DNA from: Gammaproteobacteria bacterium
GTDB lineage: Bacteria; Pseudomonadota; Gammaproteobacteria; Acidiferrobacterales; SZUA-150
Reading direction: 5' to 3'
DNA: 8,838 nt
Assembly (NCBI GenBank): GCA_029880755.1
Contig: JAOUNW010000085.1
Coordinates: forward strand, 1 to 8,838
A program made the position numbers and the translations under genes. Numbering within the stretch: position 1 is the first letter of the stretch; each line of letters begins with the position of its first letter. The notes beneath the pieces were generated by a model. It was not told where the DNA came from. It saw only the letters and a program-made list of their open reading frames with translations, and searched no databases. Of the stretch, positions 7,064 to 8,838 are shown one piece after another.

Positions 7064-7186
7064 ATGGCGGGACCAAAAGAAACAAAAAGCGGGATATTGG
7101 AAACTATACCCTTATGCCCCGCACGACAGGGATACATGAGCACTGTTTTATGGGCGCAATCTGATCATCTCAAATCCAATAAATGA
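7064..7186 (+). other. Open 40-codon frame filling the hprK-rapZ gap (doubtful small gene)
   Basis: In the only sizeable gap of the second half, ATG 7064 begins a frame of 40 codons (MAGPKETKSGILETIPLC...HLKSNK). Its TGA at 7184-7186 overlaps the rapZ ATG as ATGA. I do not recognise the peptide and it has no membrane segment or known motif. No good Shine-Dalgarno precedes it (GAAAG abuts the ATG). An open run of this length has a fair probability by chance, so this is noted as a candidate only. The gap also contains GCGGGATA (7089-7096) and TATGCCCCGC (7113-7122), which can form a bulged stem. Confidence 0.15.
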
Positions 7187-8034
7187 ATTTACTTATTATC
7201 AGTGGTTTATCGGGATCTGGAAAAACCATTGCGCTACAGGCCCTGGAAGACCTGGGGATCTATTGCATCGACAATCTGCCCGCCGCTCTGCTGCCACACT
7301 TCGTTGAACAGCTAACTAATACGGGAAATCCTCCCAAAACAGCAGTGATCGGCCTGGACGCCAGAAACCGTGCCTTTCTTAAGGATGCCCCCAAGATACT
7401 CGATCAACTGAAATCCATGGGCATTAACTATCAGATCATTTTTCTTGAAGCAAATGACGCCGTTCTGGTTAAGCGTTTTAAGGAAACGCGGCGAAAACAT
7501 CCCATGATCGATAAACATACGTCATTGCTGGAAGGTATTACTCTGGAGAGAAAACTACTGGAACCGCTCTCGCTCAACGCCGCTCTGAGGGTCGACACCA
7601 CTCACCGCACCCCTCACCAGCTACGCCAGCAAATACAGGAATTTGTTGATACCGGAGACGAAAACAAGATTACTCTGTTATTTGAATCATTCGGGTTTAA
7701 ACATGGAACTCCCTTGGATGCGGATTATGTTTTTGACGTTCGTTGTCTGCCTAATCCCTACTGGCAACCCGAGCTACGCCGGTTTACCGGCATGGACGAG
7801 CCCATAGAGCGTTTCATGACAAACCACGATCAGGCAAAAGAGATGATCAATGATATCCGATCATTCATTGATAAATGGTTACCAGTATTTATGAAGGAAG
7901 GTCGAAGCTATATCACCATCGCCATTGGCTGCACTGGAGGACAACACCGGTCAGTCTATATTGCGGACAAACTTGGAAAAATGTTTTCTGATCGCGGAGT
8001 ACATACCCAGGTCAGACATCGGGAGTTGCCGTGA
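7183..8034 (+). CDS. rapZ: RapZ (YvcJ-family) nucleotide-binding protein
   Basis: RapZ binds nucleotides and, in E. coli, is an RNA adaptor that presents the sRNA GlmZ to RNase E and senses glucosamine 6-phosphate. In other bacteria its role is less defined. The 283-residue protein has Walker A GLSGSGKT at 8-15, YCIDNLP at 27-33, ESFGFKHG (168-175, with His174 matching the histidine implicated in sugar-phosphate sensing), DADYVFDVRCLPNPYW, and AIGCTGGQHRSVYIA at 247-261. It ends in VRHRELP and lacks the basic KRKP tail that E. coli RapZ uses for RNA binding. A stop codon (TAA 7180-7182) sits in frame directly before the ATG, so the start cannot be earlier. No Shine-Dalgarno is visible, and it follows a 135-base gap. 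The stop overlaps the next start by four bases (GTGA). Confidence 0.95.
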   Translation: MNLLIISGLSGSGKTIALQALEDLGIYCIDNLPAALLPHFVEQLTNTGNPPKTAVIGLDARNRAFLKDAPKILDQLKSMGINYQIIFLEANDAVLVKRFKETRRKHPMIDKHTSLLEGITLERKLLEPLSLNAALRVDTTHRTPHQLRQQIQEFVDTGDENKITLLFESFGFKHGTPLDADYVFDVRCLPNPYWQPELRRFTGMDEPIERFMTNHDQAKEMINDIRSFIDKWLPVFMKEGRSYITIAIGCTGGQHRSVYIADKLGKMFSDRGVHTQVRHRELP

Positions 8035-8447
8035 TTCGTTTACTGATAGTTACTTACAATGACTTTGGTTCCCATATTATTGATGCAGCCGCCCATATAT
8101 TAGGCAGCTATCCCGAATTCTTAAAAACGCAAAGAGTTGGCTACGACGATACTCCGGAAAAACTGGAGGTTGAAATTCAACAGAAACTGGACCAGCTGAA
8201 AAACACGGAGGGCATCATCATTCTGACTGATGTATTCGGGGCCACTCACACTAACATCGCCCTTAAATTCGTTTCTAAGGGTAATATAAGCCTGGTTTCC
8301 GGACTAAATCTGCCGATGCTGCTGCGTATAATGAATTACCGCCATCTTGATCTTGCATCTCTGGTTGACAAGGCTGTCAAAGGGGGTCAAGAAGGGATTA
8401 AGAACTCGTGCATGTCAGCGCCGGAATGCAACAACGGTCCCTTATGA
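8031..8447 (+). CDS. EIIA(Man)-like PTS protein lacking the usual phosphorylated histidine
   Basis: The protein is a stand-alone EIIA domain of the mannose family (ManX/EIIA-Man fold), 138 residues, the type that usually lies between rapZ and ptsH in proteobacteria with a regulatory PTS. Fold markers are VTxxDFG at 7-13, ILTDVFGATHTNIA at 64-77 (Asp67 is the conserved active-site Asp) and VSGLNLPMLLRIMNYR near 89-104. The normal phosphorylation motif is THG or THE at residues 8-10. Here it reads Thr8-Tyr9-Asn10, with codon TAC at 8055-8057, so the phosphoacceptor is missing. The loop that is usually ATPSN reads ATHTN, with His73 near the active site. It starts with GTG, supported by GGGAG at 8021-8025, and overlaps rapZ by four bases. 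It may be a non-catalytic regulator or use another residue. The C-terminal CMSAPECNNGPL is low in family similarity. Confidence 0.88.
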   Translation: MIRLLIVTYNDFGSHIIDAAAHILGSYPEFLKTQRVGYDDTPEKLEVEIQQKLDQLKNTEGIIILTDVFGATHTNIALKFVSKGNISLVSGLNLPMLLRIMNYRHLDLASLVDKAVKGGQEGIKNSCMSAPECNNGPL

Positions 8448-8460
8448 ACGGTTCCTTATG
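8433..8460 (+). repeat. 14-base tandem duplication at the EIIA/ptsH junction
   Basis: AACGGTCCCTTATG (8433-8446) is followed directly by AACGGTTCCTTATG (8447-8460), 13 of 14 bases identical. Each copy ends in ATG. The first ATG overlaps the EIIA stop (ATGA) and opens a five-codon frame (MNGSL) that itself stops in ATGA over the second ATG, the ptsH start. Before the duplication the two genes would have shared a normal four-base ATGA overlap. Confidence 0.85.
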
Positions 8461-8727
8461 AAATGTCGCCTGGTAACAATTCAGAATTCTCTGGGCTTAC
8501 ATGCCCGCGCCTCGGCCAAATTTGTCAACACAGCTTCCGGTTTTTCAAGTGAAGTGACCATCCGCCGAAATGGTCAGGCAGTGAATGGTAAGAGTATCAT
8601 GGGAATCATGATGCTTGCTGCAGCAAAAGGCTCGCAAATTGAGATATGCGCCGATGGCGCAGACGAGGACCATGCAGTGGATGACCTATGCCTGCTTGTT
8701 AATGATCGATTTGGTGAGGAAAACTGA
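8458..8727 (+). CDS. ptsH: Phosphocarrier protein HPr
   Basis: HPr receives phosphate from EI on His15 and passes it to EIIA proteins. The 89-residue protein carries NSLGLHARASAKFV with His15 and Arg17, and VNGKSIMGIMMLAA with Ser46, the site used by HprK. Both sites are intact, and an hprK gene lies upstream, so dual phosphorylation is expected. The start ATG 8458 gives the standard HPr N-terminus (MKCRLVTIQN). The frame is open further upstream to 8347, but that lies inside the EIIA gene and has no family similarity. No Shine-Dalgarno is visible before the ATG, so reinitiation after the EIIA stop is likely. The stop overlaps the ptsI start by one base (TGATG). Confidence 0.96.
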   Translation: MKCRLVTIQNSLGLHARASAKFVNTASGFSSEVTIRRNGQAVNGKSIMGIMMLAAAKGSQIEICADGADEDHAVDDLCLLVNDRFGEEN

Positions 8728-8838
8728 TGCTAGCTCTTTATGGTACAGGCGTTAGCAGCGGTATCACTATCGGTGAAGTTCACGTTTTACGAAGAGAGCG
8801 GCCGGAAATACCGGAGTATGTTCTGCCGAAAAACCTGA
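8727..8838 (+). CDS. ptsI: PTS enzyme I, N-terminal 37 codons, runs off the right edge
   Basis: Enzyme I transfers phosphate from phosphoenolpyruvate to HPr and is the entry point of the phosphotransfer chain. Only the first 37 residues are in the window. They read MLALYGTGVSSGITIGEV, then RERPEIPEYVLP, which matches the usual EI opening GxGVSxGIAIG and its first strand. GAGGA at 8716-8720 lies six bases before the ATG, and the start overlaps the ptsH stop by one base. The catalytic His and the PEP-binding domain are beyond the window. A ptsP-type (EI-Ntr) protein is unlikely because no GAF domain precedes this segment. Confidence 0.9.
   Translation, partial: MLALYGTGVSSGITIGEVHVLRRERPEIPEYVLPKNL

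Noticed and set aside
8347..8457. Longer ptsH frame open from 8347
   Set aside because: The extra 37 codons lie inside the EIIA gene in another frame, and the standard HPr N-terminus begins at ATG 8458.
1..8838. Mobile element, CRISPR array, tRNA/rRNA or horizontally acquired island
   Set aside because: No transposase, terminal inverted repeats, regularly spaced repeats or RNA gene signatures were seen; the order is a conserved chromosomal housekeeping locus.

Overview
The window is a densely packed, almost entirely plus-strand chromosomal block from a Gram-negative proteobacterium. Gene order and protein types fit the Beta/Gammaproteobacteria: kdsD-kdsC-lptC-lptA-lptB-rpoN-hpf-ptsN-hprK-rapZ-EIIA(Man)-ptsH-ptsI. 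Base composition is roughly balanced. I cannot name a genus from sequence alone. hprK together with an EIIA(Man)/HPr/EI cluster argues against an enteric bacterium. I see no insertion sequence, phage gene, tRNA, rRNA or CRISPR array.

Layout. Bases 1-301 (minus strand) hold the first 100 codons of a Kef-type (CPA2) cation:proton antiporter, divergent from the rest. A short intergenic region (302-364) carries an extended -10 promoter candidate for the plus-strand operon. Bases 365-3630 are the lipopolysaccharide block: KdsD and KdsC act in Kdo synthesis, and LptC, LptA and LptB belong to the machine that moves LPS out of the inner membrane. A 118-base gap with an imperfect hairpin precedes rpoN (sigma-54). 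After it come hpf (ribosome hibernation factor), ptsN (EIIA-Ntr), hprK (HPr kinase/phosphorylase), a 135-base gap, rapZ, an EIIA(Man)-like protein, ptsH (HPr) and the start of ptsI (EI), which runs off the end of the window.

How the genes work together. The first half makes and exports LPS. The second half is a regulatory phosphotransfer system of the PTS-Ntr kind: EI to HPr to EIIA proteins, with HprK acting on Ser46 of HPr. No sugar permease (EIIB/EIIC) is present in the window. Genes are tightly spaced, with overlaps of 1, 8, 8, 4 and 1 bases at kdsD/kdsC, lptC/lptA, ptsN/hprK, rapZ/EIIA and ptsH/ptsI, so translational coupling is likely.

The locus type is well known and I do not claim a new system. 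The most notable departures are these. (1) The EIIA(Man)-like protein has Tyr where the family has its phosphorylated His, and it has a new His in the neighbouring active-site loop. (2) LptC ends about 40 residues early, without the C-terminal strands that normally meet LptA. (3) A 14-base tandem duplication at the EIIA/ptsH junction has copied the start-codon region. (4) There is a short open frame in the hprK-rapZ gap and a micro-ORF before rpoN, both ending in an ATGA overlap with the next gene.
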